Positions 1 to 9,136 of a stretch of 50,431 bases of DNA are shown in pieces; the first letter of the stretch is position 1, and each line of letters opens with the position of its first letter. The position numbers and the translations under genes were made by a program. Origin of the DNA: CAZUTK01 sp964623265 (GTDB taxonomy: Bacteria; Electryoneota; B3-LCP). The stretch is from NCBI GenBank assembly GCA_964623265.1, contig CAZUTK010000012.1, positions 1 to 50,431 on the forward strand, read 5' to 3'. The notes under the pieces are model-generated. The model did no database searches, was not told where the DNA came from, and saw only the letters and a list, made by a program, of their open reading frames with translations.

Positions 1-858
1 GCCCAGCTTCTCCTGCGCCAGCGAGATGTCCGGACGGCGTTGGACGGGGTCGTCCTGCGGCAGCGGCAGGTGGATGATCCGGGATCGGGATCCGGTCCAT
101 TTCAAGATCATAGCGGCGAAATCCCGGATGGAATACTCTTCCGGATTGCCCAAATTCACCGGGCCGATGAAGTCATCGCATTCCATCATGCGGATCATCC
201 CTTCGATCAGGTCGTCCACGTAGCAGAAGGAACGGGTCTGGCTGCCGTCTCCGTAAACCGTCAGGGGTTCCGATTTCAGCGCCTGGATGATGAAGTTCGA
301 AACCACTCGGCCATCGTCCGGCGCCATGCGTGGTCCGTAGGTGTTGAAGATGCGCACGATGCGGATATCCACTTTATTCTGGCGGTGATAGTCCATCATC
401 AGGGCTTCTGCGGCGCGTTTTCCTTCGTCGTAGCAGCTGCGGATGCCGATGGGATTGACGTGTCCCCAGTAGGTTTCCTTCTGGGGGTGTTCGAGCGGGT
501 CGCCGTAGACTTCGGACGTGGACGCCTGCAGGATGCGGGCTTTGACCCGCTTCGCCAAGCCGAGCATATTCAAAGCGCCCAGCACGGACGTCTTGATGGT
601 CTTGACCGGATTATACTGATAGTGGATGGGGGAAGCCGGGCAGGCGAGGTTGTAGATCTGATCCACTTCCACGAGGATGGGCTGGATGACGTCGTGCCGC
701 AGCAGTTCGAAGTGGTCGTGTTTCAGCAGATGGCGGATGTTGTCTTTACTGCCGGTGAAGAAGTTGTCCAGGCAGATGACTTCATGACCCTGCTTCAGGA
801 GTCGTTCGCAGAGGTGGCTGCCGATGAGGCCGGCTCCGCCGGTGACCAGGATGCGCAT
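1..858 (-). CDS. UDP-glucuronate decarboxylase (UDP-xylose synthase), 3' end outside window
   Basis: Extended short-chain dehydrogenase that converts UDP-glucuronate to UDP-xylose in the cytoplasm. I translated 286 residues with no stop before the window edge; the family is usually about 310-320 residues, so roughly 25-30 are missing. Visible are the Rossmann motif GGAGLIGSH (7-15), the family signature around LACPASPIHYQ (71-81), the TSEVYGDP segment (114-121) and the catalytic Y143-x3-K147. The ATG at 856-858 gives the canonical MRILVTGG start. It lies 36 nt downstream of the UDP-glucose dehydrogenase gene, which makes its substrate, so the pair forms the UDP-Glc to UDP-GlcA to UDP-Xyl route feeding the polysaccharide operon. 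Function is well supported; a related UDP-sugar epimerase is the only serious alternative. Confidence 0.92.
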   Translation of the reverse strand, partial: MRILVTGGAGLIGSHLCERLLKQGHEVICLDNFFTGSKDNIRHLLKHDHFELLRHDVIQPILVEVDQIYNLACPASPIHYQYNPVKTIKTSVLGALNMLGLAKRVKARILQASTSEVYGDPLEHPQKETYWGHVNPIGIRSCYDEGKRAAEALMMDYHRQNKVDIRIVRIFNTYGPRMAPDDGRVVSNFIIQALKSEPLTVYGDGSQTRSFCYVDDLIEGMIRMMECDDFIGPVNLGNPEEYSIRDFAAMILKWTGSRSRIIHLPLPQDDPVQRRPDISLAQEKLG

Positions 859-894
859 GAAACCTCTTTTCAGTAAATATCTCTGCGCGGCGGG

Positions 895-2226
895 TTATGC
901 ATCCCCAATTTGAGCCGCTTTCAACGTCGGACGCCCGATGGAGAAGTAATGGAACCCCATCGCCGCCATTTTCTGGGGTTCGTAGATGTTGCGCCCGTCG
1001 AAAATGAATGGGTTCTTCAGCGACTTTTGCAGGAGTTCGAAATTGGGTTCGCGGAATTCGTTCCATTCGGTGATGATCAGGAGAGCGTCCGCATTCGACA
1101 CGGCATCGTACTCGTTTTCGGCGAATTTTATGCGGTTTCCGAAGATGCGCCGGGCTTCCGTCATCGCCTGCGGATCGTACGCCTGAACCTTTGCGCCCGC
1201 CGCCAGGAGTTCCTCGATGATGACGATGGCGGGAGCTTCGCGCATATCATCCGTGCGCGGTTTGAAGGATAATCCCCAGACGGCGAAGATCTTCCCCTTC
1301 AGGTCATCTCCGAATTGCTGTTTGACCTTCTTCACGAGAGCCAATTTCTGGCGTGCGTTGACGGATTCCACCGCCGCCAGGATCTCCAGCTGCATATTGT
1401 GGCTCTGAGCGGTGTGGACGAGCGCCTTGATGTCTTTGGGGAAGCAGGATCCGCCGTAGCCGACGCCCGGGAAGAGGAACTGATGGCCGATGCGCAGATC
1501 GGAACCGACGCCCTGGCGCACGAGGTTGACGTCGGCGCCCACGAGTTCGCACAGGGAGGCGATTTCGTTCATAAAGGAGATCTTGGTGGCGAGGAGAGCG
1601 TTCGAGGCGTATTTGGTCATTTCCGCCGAGCGCACGTCCATAACGATGATGGGATGCCCGGTGCGCACGAAAGGACCGTAGAGATCCTTCATCAGAGCTT
1701 CGACGCGGGGATTGTCTACGCCGATCACGACGCGGTCGGGCCGCATAAAGTCGTCAATCGCCGCTCCCTCCTTCAGGAATTCGGGATTCGATACGACGTC
1801 GAAAGGGTGCTGGGTTTCGGCGGCGACGACTTCCCGGACTTTATCCGCTGTGCCGACCGGAACGGTGCTTTTATCCACGATGACTTTGTATCCGTTCATG
1901 GCTTTGCCGATGGATTTCGCCACTTCCAGCACATAGCGCAGATCGCTCGACCCGTCCTCCCCCGGGGGGGTGCCCACGGCGATGAAGTTGATGAGGGAGT
2001 TCTTGACGGCTCGATCTAGGTCGGTCGTGAAGGAGAGCCTCCCTTTGTGGGTATTGCGATCCACCAATTCTTTCAGTCCGGGTTCGTAAATGGGGATTTC
2101 GCCTCGGTTCAGTTTCTTGATTTTGCGCTCGTCCACGTCCACGCAGATGACGTCGTTGCCGGTTTCCGCAAAACAAGTTCCGGCGACGAGACCCACATAA
2201 CCGGTTCCGATCACGCAGATTTTCAT
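895..2226 (-). CDS. ugd: UDP-glucose 6-dehydrogenase
   Basis: A 443-residue protein of normal family length that oxidises UDP-glucose to UDP-glucuronate using NAD. The N-terminal dinucleotide motif GTGYVG follows the first strand (MKICVI), the central dimerisation domain follows, and the catalytic cysteine lies in GYGGSCFPKD. A C-terminal UDP-binding domain begins near the AVWGLSFKPRTDDMREAP segment. ATG start at 2224-2226. The gene sits between a sugar nucleotidyltransferase and UDP-xylose synthase in the same direction with short spacers, which indicates one transcript for surface-polysaccharide precursors. The paralogous GDP-mannose dehydrogenase is less likely because the neighbour uses UDP-glucuronate. 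Confidence 0.95.
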   Translation of the reverse strand: MKICVIGTGYVGLVAGTCFAETGNDVICVDVDERKIKKLNRGEIPIYEPGLKELVDRNTHKGRLSFTTDLDRAVKNSLINFIAVGTPPGEDGSSDLRYVLEVAKSIGKAMNGYKVIVDKSTVPVGTADKVREVVAAETQHPFDVVSNPEFLKEGAAIDDFMRPDRVVIGVDNPRVEALMKDLYGPFVRTGHPIIVMDVRSAEMTKYASNALLATKISFMNEIASLCELVGADVNLVRQGVGSDLRIGHQFLFPGVGYGGSCFPKDIKALVHTAQSHNMQLEILAAVESVNARQKLALVKKVKQQFGDDLKGKIFAVWGLSFKPRTDDMREAPAIVIIEELLAAGAKVQAYDPQAMTEARRIFGNRIKFAENEYDAVSNADALLIITEWNEFREPNFELLQKSLKNPFIFDGRNIYEPQKMAAMGFHYFSIGRPTLKAAQIGDA

Positions 2227-2292
2227 GTTTCTTCCACCAATTGAATGACAGGATGATGTTTTTCAGGTGCGAACAGAATGCCTCTATCCGTT

Positions 2293-3015
2293 TCAGGTTT
2301 TGCTTTCCGAGGATCTGACCAGTTCATTCGCCAGGTGCCAAGATTCGAAGGTGCCGGCGTCCGTCCACCAGCCCTTGAAGATGTCGTACGCCAGTTCGCC
2401 GCGTTCGATGTACAGGTTGTTGACGTCGGTGATCTCCAATTCGCCCCGCGCCGAAGGCTTCAGAGTGCGGATCATTTCGAAGACCTGCGAGTCGTACATA
2501 TATACGCCGGTCACCGCGAGATTACTGCGCGGCTGCGCGGGTTTTTCTTCGATGCGGCAGATGCGGTCGCCGTCCAGTTCGGCGACCCCGAAACGCTCCG
2601 GGTCTTCGACCTGCTTCAGAATGATGCGCGCTCCCGATTTCTGCACCGCGAAATTTTTTACATACTCGGTCAGAGGGTCTTCGAAGATGTTATCCCCCAG
2701 GAGGACCACGATGCGGTGTCCGGCGGCGAACTGCCGGGCGAGACCTAACGCCTGCGCGATGCCGCCGGCTTGGTCTTGCACCCGGTAGGTGAACTCGCAA
2801 TTGAATTCCGCGCCGGAGCCCAGCAGGCTGACGACGTGCCCCAGATGTTCCACGCCGGTGACGACCAAGATCTCCGTGATGCCCGCTTCCAGAAGCTTGC
2901 GGATGGGGTGAAAAATCATGGGTACCTTGCCAATGGGCAGCAGGTGCTTGTTGGTGACTTTCGTCAAGGGGTATAGCCTGGACCCGGAACCCCCCGCCAG
3001 GATGATCCCTTTCAT
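2293..3015 (-). CDS. Sugar nucleotidyltransferase (RmlA-like, short form)
   Basis: A 240-residue nucleotidyltransferase with the GGSGSRLYPLT nucleotide-binding loop (8-18), the uridyl/thymidylyl-transferase lysine region around TNKHLLPIGKVPMI, and a metal-binding aspartate in VVLLGDNIFED. It activates a sugar 1-phosphate with an NTP, most likely as glucose-1-phosphate thymidylyltransferase. Canonical RmlA is about 290 residues; this protein lacks the C-terminal helical extension and belongs to the short-form group. No rmlB, rmlC or rmlD is visible nearby, so dTDP-rhamnose synthesis is not implied; UDP-glucose supply for the adjacent Ugd is another possibility. Confidence 0.85.
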   Translation of the reverse strand: MKGIILAGGSGSRLYPLTKVTNKHLLPIGKVPMIFHPIRKLLEAGITEILVVTGVEHLGHVVSLLGSGAEFNCEFTYRVQDQAGGIAQALGLARQFAAGHRIVVLLGDNIFEDPLTEYVKNFAVQKSGARIILKQVEDPERFGVAELDGDRICRIEEKPAQPRSNLAVTGVYMYDSQVFEMIRTLKPSARGELEITDVNNLYIERGELAYDIFKGWWTDAGTFESWHLANELVRSSESKT

Positions 3016-3080
3016 AATTCCTCGAAGGTTATTTTGAAATGAATGCGCATCGTCGCCGCGCCTGCATCCCTCGCATCGGC

Positions 3081-4589
3081 TTAGAAACGGATCGCATGTT
3101 CCAACCGCAGCGTCAGGGTCAGGCGTCCCTGCCAGCCTTTTTCCCGCAAGCCCTCTATGTTGCGCGCGTTGTCCACCCGCTCATAGGCGATCCAGCCTTG
3201 GGCTTGGATGCGTGATTCCGCGAAGAAGGAGAAGCCGAATCCGAACGAATCGCCGCTTTCCACCGTGCCCGTAGGGAACGGTTCGGAGTACCCTTCTTCA
3301 AGAGTGTAATTCAGATAACTGCTGTCGAAGGGCGCTTCCACGCCGCCTTCGCCCTGACGATGATGCCGCCAGAACCCGTCCAGGCGCAGATCCGCCGTCG
3401 CCCAGCAGGAGAACTGCAGGTTGATCAGGTCGGCGTCGCTGCCGATGCGGCTGCCCAACGGCAAGCCGAAATTCTGATAGCGCAGACTTTCGTCCGGCGA
3501 ATTGTAGGTGCGGTTGGTGACGCCCTGATAGCCGGCGTCCAAGCCGATTCTGCCGTGGAAGCCCGCCCAGCGCACACCGATCAGCCAGCCCCATTCCGGC
3601 GGTTCGAGATCCCGGGGCGTCTTCTTTTCCAACTGGATATCGTCCAGCAGGAGTTCCGCGTACAGCTGCCATCCCGGGTGAGGCGAGGCGCACGCGTCGA
3701 AGCTCAGCAATCCGTTGCCGTCCGACCGGTTGTTGACCAGTTCGGCGTAGTAGGGCAGGAGGGGATTCATAAAATCCAGCCGGACGCCGCCCCGCCAGAT
3801 CAGGGCTTCCGAGGCACCGATCCGCAACCAGCGCCAGGGGATGATCTCCAAGCGGTGGGCGGCGAGGAAGCGGTCGCTGCGCGCGCCCGTCGAATCGCTA
3901 AAAGAGCTGATCTGCCCCGCCAGTCCCTGAAACCGGCCCCACTTCCACTTCCAGATGAAGCGGATTTGATCCAAGCCGCGGGGCGCGTCGTTCAGCAGCA
4001 GATGGTCATCGCCGGGACCCCAGCTTAAGTGATCCCGCCCTAACTTCACCTGCCAGCGCCGGCCTGTGAAGGACAGATACGCCGCTTCCGCGAAGCCAGA
4101 CCAGTCGCTCCACTTCTTGCCGCTGTAGCGGGGATTTTCCGCGAGATCGCGATCACCGCGCAGGGAAGTGTAAACCCCGTGCCGGTCATTCCCCGCGCTG
4201 AAGTTGAGAACGCCGTATCCGGCAGACCGCCCTTTGGCGGCGTAATGCGATTCCAGCCCGGCGACCAGCCGCCCGCCGGCATAGCATTCCATCTTCCGTT
4301 CCGGGCTGATTTCGGCGGCGAATTCGCGTTCGAGCTTTTGGAAACGCCGCAGGGCGATGCCTTCCCGCGGACGCGGATCCGCCTTCAGAGCGGCGGCGAT
4401 TTCGCCGCGGGTGTACGGGTGTTCTGAAGGATCCAGTTCGGCGAGGTAGCCTGCTACCTGCAGCCACTGGATCTCGGAAACCGCCCAGTGATCCGGAGGC
4501 AGCGTCTCCCAAGGCGCGGCGGATGCGATCTCCGCCGTCCACCAGAGCGCCCAGAGCGCGATTCCCGCTTTCACCCCGCAGTGCTTCAT
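3081..4589 (-). CDS. Wzi-like outer-membrane beta-barrel protein (capsule assembly family)
   Basis: A 502-residue secreted protein with an N-terminal signal peptide ending near ASA-AP (residue 25). A short helical segment with a hydrophobic repeat (about 30-70, DHWAVSEIQWLQVAGYL) is followed by a long region of alternating amphipathic strands rich in Trp, Tyr, Arg and Gly. It ends in a typical barrel-terminal aromatic residue (LRLEHAIRF). The GRDHLSWGPGDDHLLLND segment resembles the conserved region of capsule-assembly Wzi-family proteins. Its place in a polysaccharide operon between the nucleotidyltransferase and glycosyltransferase fits surface anchoring of the product. A second homolog is at 40217-41944. 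Family assignment is from pattern only. Confidence 0.7.
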   Translation of the reverse strand: MKHCGVKAGIALWALWWTAEIASAAPWETLPPDHWAVSEIQWLQVAGYLAELDPSEHPYTRGEIAAALKADPRPREGIALRRFQKLEREFAAEISPERKMECYAGGRLVAGLESHYAAKGRSAGYGVLNFSAGNDRHGVYTSLRGDRDLAENPRYSGKKWSDWSGFAEAAYLSFTGRRWQVKLGRDHLSWGPGDDHLLLNDAPRGLDQIRFIWKWKWGRFQGLAGQISSFSDSTGARSDRFLAAHRLEIIPWRWLRIGASEALIWRGGVRLDFMNPLLPYYAELVNNRSDGNGLLSFDACASPHPGWQLYAELLLDDIQLEKKTPRDLEPPEWGWLIGVRWAGFHGRIGLDAGYQGVTNRTYNSPDESLRYQNFGLPLGSRIGSDADLINLQFSCWATADLRLDGFWRHHRQGEGGVEAPFDSSYLNYTLEEGYSEPFPTGTVESGDSFGFGFSFFAESRIQAQGWIAYERVDNARNIEGLREKGWQGRLTLTLRLEHAIRF

Positions 4590-4653
4590 GCGATGCTTCC
4601 CCCCGTCCTTCGGATGCAGGCTGTTTGACGGACAAGCGGATGAAAAATCCGCT

Positions 4654-5880
4654 CTATTTCAAACCGATGAAATGAAGAATCCGAGTCAAAAATGCGTCGA
4701 AAATCGTCAGCACGCCGTAGAGGAGAGTCAGCACGCTCAGCAAGAACAACCGTTCGAAATAGAGATCCGAGGAGGAAAAAGCGGCGATCAACAGGATGAT
4801 GCCCAGCAGGAAACGGACCGCTCCGGCGATGAGGCTCTTTTCCAGATTGAACCTCTGGAAAAATCGCTGCAGGGGCAGATCCCAATCCGGAAAATCCTTG
4901 GTGAACTGGTGCGCGCGGGCGTAGAATCCGAAGCGCTGGATCGCCCAGCCGCCCAGCGCGAGGAAGCCGCCGACCACGCCCCAGATCAGCGGGAGTATCT
5001 GGAAGATGTAGGCGAACAGCAGTGCGGCACCCAAAATTTGCAGGGCGACGCCGGGGAATCCGAAGAGGTGCTTCGGGTCGTACATCAGCATAAAGCGCAG
5101 ATGCCGCCAGCCGTCCCGAAAACTGCGCAGATGCGGCGGCCGGTTGCGTCCGTCGGGGTAGAGGGTGATGGGGATCTCCGCGATTTTCAAGCGGGCTTTG
5201 GCGGCTTTGATCACCATCTCGGACGCCAGTTCCATCCCTTCCGTGCGCAGGTGCATCCGGTGAAAGGCGTCCTGCGTGAAGGCGCGCATACCGCAATGGG
5301 CGTCGCTGATTTTCGTCCCGTAGAGGAGGTTGAGGATTCCGGTCAGGACGGGGTTGCCGAGGTGCCGGTGCAGAGCCGGCATGGCGCCCGGCTTGATTTC
5401 GCCCTTGAAGCGCGATCCCATCACCAGATCGTTGCCGGCGCGCAGAGCCGCGATGAAGCGCTCCAGATCGGTCAGATCGTAGCTGTCGTCGCTGTCCGCC
5501 ATGATGATGTAGCGGCCGCGCGCTTCGGAAAAGCCCTTGATGTAGGCGTTGCCGTAGCCTTTGACCGGCTGATGCACGACGCGGGCGCCTAGGCTCTGAG
5601 CGATCTCCACCGAGCGGTCGGTGGAACCGTTGTCGGCGACGACCACTTCGCCGCGGACGCCCAGCCGCTGCAGGGTTTCCCGTGCCTTGCGGACGCAGAC
5701 GCCGACCGTCGCCTCTTCGTTCAGGCAGGGCATCACCACGGAGACTTCGATCTCTTCAGCCGGCGACTCTGTCGGGGTATCCTTCCGATCTCTTGTTTCT
5801 TCAGGGCGGTTCAATTCGAAAGCCTTCGGTGCGCTGCGGTAATTTTCCTGGTGAATTCTCGTGAAATGTAATAAAAACAA
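4654..5880 (-). CDS. Family 2 glycosyltransferase with C-terminal membrane anchor
   Basis: GT2 enzyme of the dolichol-phosphate-mannose-synthase type. The GT-A fold starts at EVSVVMPCLNEEATVG, continues through VVADNGSTDRS, and has the metal-binding DSDDSYD motif (about residues 128-134). After residue 270 come hydrophobic segments (ALLFAYIFQILPLIWGVV, FLLGIILLIAAF), indicating a membrane-anchored transferase that acts on lipid-linked sugar. The start is uncertain: the longest frame begins with TTG at 5880, but a strong promoter-like site overlaps that region (5865-5893). An in-frame TTG at 5814 would still keep the whole catalytic domain. It lies 9 nt after the GT9 gene. Confidence 0.85.
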   Translation of the reverse strand: MFLLHFTRIHQENYRSAPKAFELNRPEETRDRKDTPTESPAEEIEVSVVMPCLNEEATVGVCVRKARETLQRLGVRGEVVVADNGSTDRSVEIAQSLGARVVHQPVKGYGNAYIKGFSEARGRYIIMADSDDSYDLTDLERFIAALRAGNDLVMGSRFKGEIKPGAMPALHRHLGNPVLTGILNLLYGTKISDAHCGMRAFTQDAFHRMHLRTEGMELASEMVIKAAKARLKIAEIPITLYPDGRNRPPHLRSFRDGWRHLRFMLMYDPKHLFGFPGVALQILGAALLFAYIFQILPLIWGVVGGFLALGGWAIQRFGFYARAHQFTKDFPDWDLPLQRFFQRFNLEKSLIAGAVRFLLGIILLIAAFSSSDLYFERLFLLSVLTLLYGVLTIFDAFLTRILHFIGLK

Positions 5881-5893
5881 GGGAGATTGTCAA
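5865..5893 (-). promoter_or_regulatory. Possible internal sigma-70 promoter before GT2
   Basis: On the minus strand TTGACA (5893-5888), a 17-nt spacer and TACATT (5870-5865). It overlaps the end of the GT9 gene. If used, transcription would start near 5857, downstream of the TTG start at 5880, favouring a later start for GT2. Confidence 0.45.
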
Positions 5894-7047
5894 GCGAATT
5901 CATCTCGCCGACGTCCCGTATCTGACGCATTGCGCCGCTTTGCCGGCGCTTTCGGCAGACGGCGGACTTCTGCCAAGATGGCGCGGAAGACCTCTTCCGG
6001 CGACAGCTGATTGATGCAGTCTTCCGGGCAGACTGCGCGGAAACAGCCCAGGCAGTCCACCTCCGGTTCCACGATCCGCCCTAGACCGTACAGCTCGAAT
6101 TCGGCGCGGTTGAAGATGCTGTTCAACAGGACGATGCGCTTTCCCAGACCGATGCCGACGTGCAGAGCGAGCGTCACGCCGGTGACCAGGAGATCCACTT
6201 CGTTGACCAAATGATAAAACCGCTTGAGCGGGAAGACGCCGGCGTAGAAGGCTCCGGTTTCGTCCGCCAGTTTGCGGTTTTTCGCGTCTTCATCCGGTCC
6301 GCCCAGCAGCAGCACGCCGAACTTCTTCTCCAGCAGAAGGCGCGTCAGAGCCTCCCAGTGCTCGAATTTCCAGATGCGCGAGGGCCAGCGGGATCCCGCG
6401 CCGGTGTTCAATCCGATGCGCGGGCGGGCGAGCGGGAGATCAAAGGGCGGGGAGTCGTCCAGTTCGAGGATATATTTTTCCCCGCGGAAGCGCTTTCCGC
6501 ACAGCGTGAAGATCTCCTGCGGATAGCTCAGCGAGTTCAAGCGATTCAGATCGTCGAAGAGGCCTGTCAGCCATTTGGCGCGCGCCGCGCGGTCAACGGG
6601 GACGCAGACGCCTTCGTCGCCGAGCGAGAAGCCGAACTTTTTTTTCGCCTGAATTTTCCTGCAAAGCGCGACGGCTTCCAGGTCTTTGTCCAGATTGTAG
6701 ATTTCGTCGAAGGAGGAAGCCAGCAGGAAAGCCGGTATGCCGGGCGTCAGCGGCAGGATGCGGTCCACCCAGCCGCGGGGAACCGCGTCCGGGGTGTGAG
6801 TCAGCCAGGTGATGTGCACGCCTTTGCGTCTCAGGACGCGCAGGAGAGGGGTGGTGCGGAGGACGTCGCCGACGGCGCCCAGCTTGATCAGCAGGATGCG
6901 CTTTCGGACCGGATCGTAATCCGCGCAGCCGTCGCAGTGCACTCCCGAGCGTTTGTGCGGATCGCAGGGGCGGTCTCCGCGAAAATGCCGGCAATCGGCG
7001 TGGACGATTTCGTCCAGCGGAAATTTAGGGGGTTTTGCGGGCGTCAA
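5890..7047 (-). CDS. Family 9 glycosyltransferase (heptosyltransferase-like) with N-terminal cysteine cluster
   Basis: A 385-residue GT-B enzyme of the heptosyltransferase family. The core begins at ILLIKLGAVGDVLRTTPLL (about 50-68), and the donor-binding half contains PRIGLNTGAGSRWPSRIW and LLLGGPDE. Before the core lies a cysteine/histidine-rich leader (residues 18-43, DCRHF, PCDPHK, HCDGCADY), and near the C terminus a second cluster CLGCFRAVCPEDC. I recall similar clusters in other GT9 members, so this is probably a subfamily trait and may bind metal. Start is TTG at 7047, overlapping the TGA stop of the upstream phosphodiesterase by 4 nt, which indicates translational coupling. It transfers a sugar to lipid A-core or another surface glycan. 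Confidence 0.88.
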   Translation of the reverse strand: MTPAKPPKFPLDEIVHADCRHFRGDRPCDPHKRSGVHCDGCADYDPVRKRILLIKLGAVGDVLRTTPLLRVLRRKGVHITWLTHTPDAVPRGWVDRILPLTPGIPAFLLASSFDEIYNLDKDLEAVALCRKIQAKKKFGFSLGDEGVCVPVDRAARAKWLTGLFDDLNRLNSLSYPQEIFTLCGKRFRGEKYILELDDSPPFDLPLARPRIGLNTGAGSRWPSRIWKFEHWEALTRLLLEKKFGVLLLGGPDEDAKNRKLADETGAFYAGVFPLKRFYHLVNEVDLLVTGVTLALHVGIGLGKRIVLLNSIFNRAEFELYGLGRIVEPEVDCLGCFRAVCPEDCINQLSPEEVFRAILAEVRRLPKAPAKRRNASDTGRRRDEFA

Positions 7048-8393
7048 AATAAAGGCGTTCCCTCCAGTTCCACATCCGCCTCGGATTCCATCATCTTGAG
7101 GATCGTCGGGGCGACGTCTATGATGCCGAATTCATTTTTCAGGATGCGGTGGTCTTTGATGAACAGCGCCGCGTCGTGGAAGGTGTGCATGCCGACCAGT
7201 TCGGTTTTGTTGGTGAACCGCGGCTGCCGGACGTTGGCTTTCAGATCGTAGCCGTCGTAGGGGATGGCGATCAGGTCTGCCGCCTCTTCGAAGTAGGGAC
7301 CGGAGTACAATTCTTCGCGGCGGACGACCTTCGCGATGATCGGCGAACCGTCGTCCGGGTCGGCCATCTCCAGCAGGGCGGAGGCAAGTTCATTTTTCAG
7401 CGCTTCCGCCGCGGATTTCGGCACCGTGCCTTTCTGCTCACGGCCCTCGAGATTGAGGAAGACCCGCCCGGGGATCAGACTGTAGGCGCGGGTTTCGGAG
7501 CTCATATCCATCACGGACTTGGGCGCGTCGCCCTGCAAGCGCAGATAGCCCTTTTCTTCCAGCCACTGGTTGACGTACACCTCCTTCTTCACGGAGCAGA
7601 AGCCGTGATCCGAGAGCACGACGAATTCCGCGTCGTTCTTCGATCGGTCGTAGAATTCGCCCAGCAGTTCGTCCACGCGGCGGTAGAATGCGAGGAAGCG
7701 TCCGGCGTAAGCCGGATCGCCGCTCGCATACTGTTCCCAGAGGAAATGGTTGATGCGATCGGTTTCCATGACATGGAGTTGGAAGAAGTCCCAGGGTTCC
7801 TGTTCGTAGAGGCGGCGGGCGGTCTCCCAGCGCCGTTCTAGAGTGATGTTCAGATCCTGGAAGAAAGCCTCCTTATCGTTTCTGCCCAGATTGGCGTCTG
7901 CGTCTATGCGATAATCCCACTCCTTCAATTGCGCGCCCAGTTCCTTCGGATAGGCGACTTTCAGCACGTCCGTCCCCAGGAAGCATCCGATCAGGATGCC
8001 GTTGACGGGAGACGGAGGATAGGTGGCCGGAACGTTCATCACGGCGACCCGTCTGCCGGCTTGGGAGAGGATCTGCCAGAGAGTCTTCGCCGCCATATGG
8101 GACGCCATCGGGATGAACAGTTCGAAGGGGTTGGGTTTGCGATCAATGAAGCCGAAGATGCGGTGCTTCGCGGGATTGACGCCGGTCATATAGGTGGACC
8201 AGGCGACCGACGAGATGCAGGGCTGCACCGAGTTCATGCGGCGCAGTTCCCCGTCCTGCAGGATGCGCTGCAGGTGCGGGAGATCGCCGCGGGCGATGTG
8301 CTTTTGCAGGAAGCTGTGCGGAGTGCCGTCAATGCCGATGACGACCGCGCGTCTGCGGGCTTTCGCCTGCTTCGAACTGAAGAAAAATTTCAT
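7044..8393 (-). CDS. Alkaline-phosphatase-superfamily phosphodiesterase (first of two)
   Basis: A 449-residue member of the type I phosphodiesterase/nucleotide pyrophosphatase group. The first metal aspartate is in VVIGIDGTP, the nucleophile region is PCISSVAWSTYMTGVNPAKH, the second metal site is VVLSDHGFC, and a late histidine lies in GMHTFHDAALF. No signal peptide is visible, so it is probably cytoplasmic. It is separated by 95 nt from cysC upstream and overlaps the GT9 start by 4 nt. A paralog lies on the other side of cysC. Such enzymes can hydrolyse or transfer phospho- or sulfo-groups; the substrate cannot be inferred from sequence, but the operon suggests a role in glycan or nucleotide-sugar modification. 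Confidence 0.85.
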   Translation of the reverse strand: MKFFFSSKQAKARRRAVVIGIDGTPHSFLQKHIARGDLPHLQRILQDGELRRMNSVQPCISSVAWSTYMTGVNPAKHRIFGFIDRKPNPFELFIPMASHMAAKTLWQILSQAGRRVAVMNVPATYPPSPVNGILIGCFLGTDVLKVAYPKELGAQLKEWDYRIDADANLGRNDKEAFFQDLNITLERRWETARRLYEQEPWDFFQLHVMETDRINHFLWEQYASGDPAYAGRFLAFYRRVDELLGEFYDRSKNDAEFVVLSDHGFCSVKKEVYVNQWLEEKGYLRLQGDAPKSVMDMSSETRAYSLIPGRVFLNLEGREQKGTVPKSAAEALKNELASALLEMADPDDGSPIIAKVVRREELYSGPYFEEAADLIAIPYDGYDLKANVRQPRFTNKTELVGMHTFHDAALFIKDHRILKNEFGIIDVAPTILKMMESEADVELEGTPLF

Positions 8394-8488
8394 AATGAGG
8401 GGTGTTGCCTTTTTTTCCGTGGGGTGAAACCGGCTTTCCGACGGCCGTCTTGCGGCGTCGATTCCACCCCGTTCTTACCACCGAATTA

Positions 8489-9106
8489 TTACAGATAGCC
8501 CAGAGACTTCAGGCGTTCGTTGACTTTGGCTTCTTCTTCCGTCGTGTATCCGGATGCGGTCAGCGGTTCGAGGTAGCCGAGCTCTTCGATTTTCTTGATC
8601 ACCTTCAGAGCCGATTCTTCCGGGGATTCTCGATCGGAATCGAAGATGACTTCAGGATTTTCCGGTGGTTCATAGGGGTCGTCCACTCCGGTGAACCCCT
8701 TGATTTCTCCCGCCAGGGCTTTTTTATACATCCCCTTCACGTCGCGTTGGATCAGCACGTCCATCGGACAGCGGGCGTAAACTTCGATGAAGTCGCCGAT
8801 CAAGGCTCGGTTCTCGTCGCGGATGGCTTTGTAGGGGCTGATTGCCGCTCCGACGGCGACCACGCCGTTGCGCGACAACAGATGACAGACGAAGCCGATG
8901 CGGCGGATGTTGGTATCGCGGTCTTCTTTGGAGAAGCCCAACCCCTTGGAGAGGTTCATACGCACGACGTCTCCGTCCAGAATCTCGACTTTCTTCCCCC
9001 GGTCGCGCAGCATCTGCGCCACGATTCTGGAGACGGTGGTCTTGCCCGCCCCCGATAAACCGGTGAACCAGACGGTGAATCCACGATCAGTTTTTTTCTC
9101 GGACAT
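8489..9106 (-). CDS. cysC: Adenylylsulfate (APS) kinase
   Basis: A 205-residue P-loop kinase that phosphorylates adenosine 5'-phosphosulfate to PAPS. Walker A GLSGAGKTT is at about residue 16. Then come the LDGDVVR adenosine-binding motif, the substrate loop GFSKEDRDTNIRRIGF, the catalytic-serine segment AAISPYKAIRD, and the lid KGMYKKALAGEIKGFTGVDDPYEPP. It is typical in length and motifs. It sits between two alkaline-phosphatase-superfamily genes. No ATP sulfurylase or sulfotransferase is in the window, so whether the PAPS serves glycan sulfation or assimilation is open. Confidence 0.93.
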   Translation of the reverse strand: MSEKKTDRGFTVWFTGLSGAGKTTVSRIVAQMLRDRGKKVEILDGDVVRMNLSKGLGFSKEDRDTNIRRIGFVCHLLSRNGVVAVGAAISPYKAIRDENRALIGDFIEVYARCPMDVLIQRDVKGMYKKALAGEIKGFTGVDDPYEPPENPEVIFDSDRESPEESALKVIKKIEELGYLEPLTASGYTTEEEAKVNERLKSLGYL

Positions 9107-9136
9107 TGGTTCTCCTGTATCGATGATTTCCAGTGA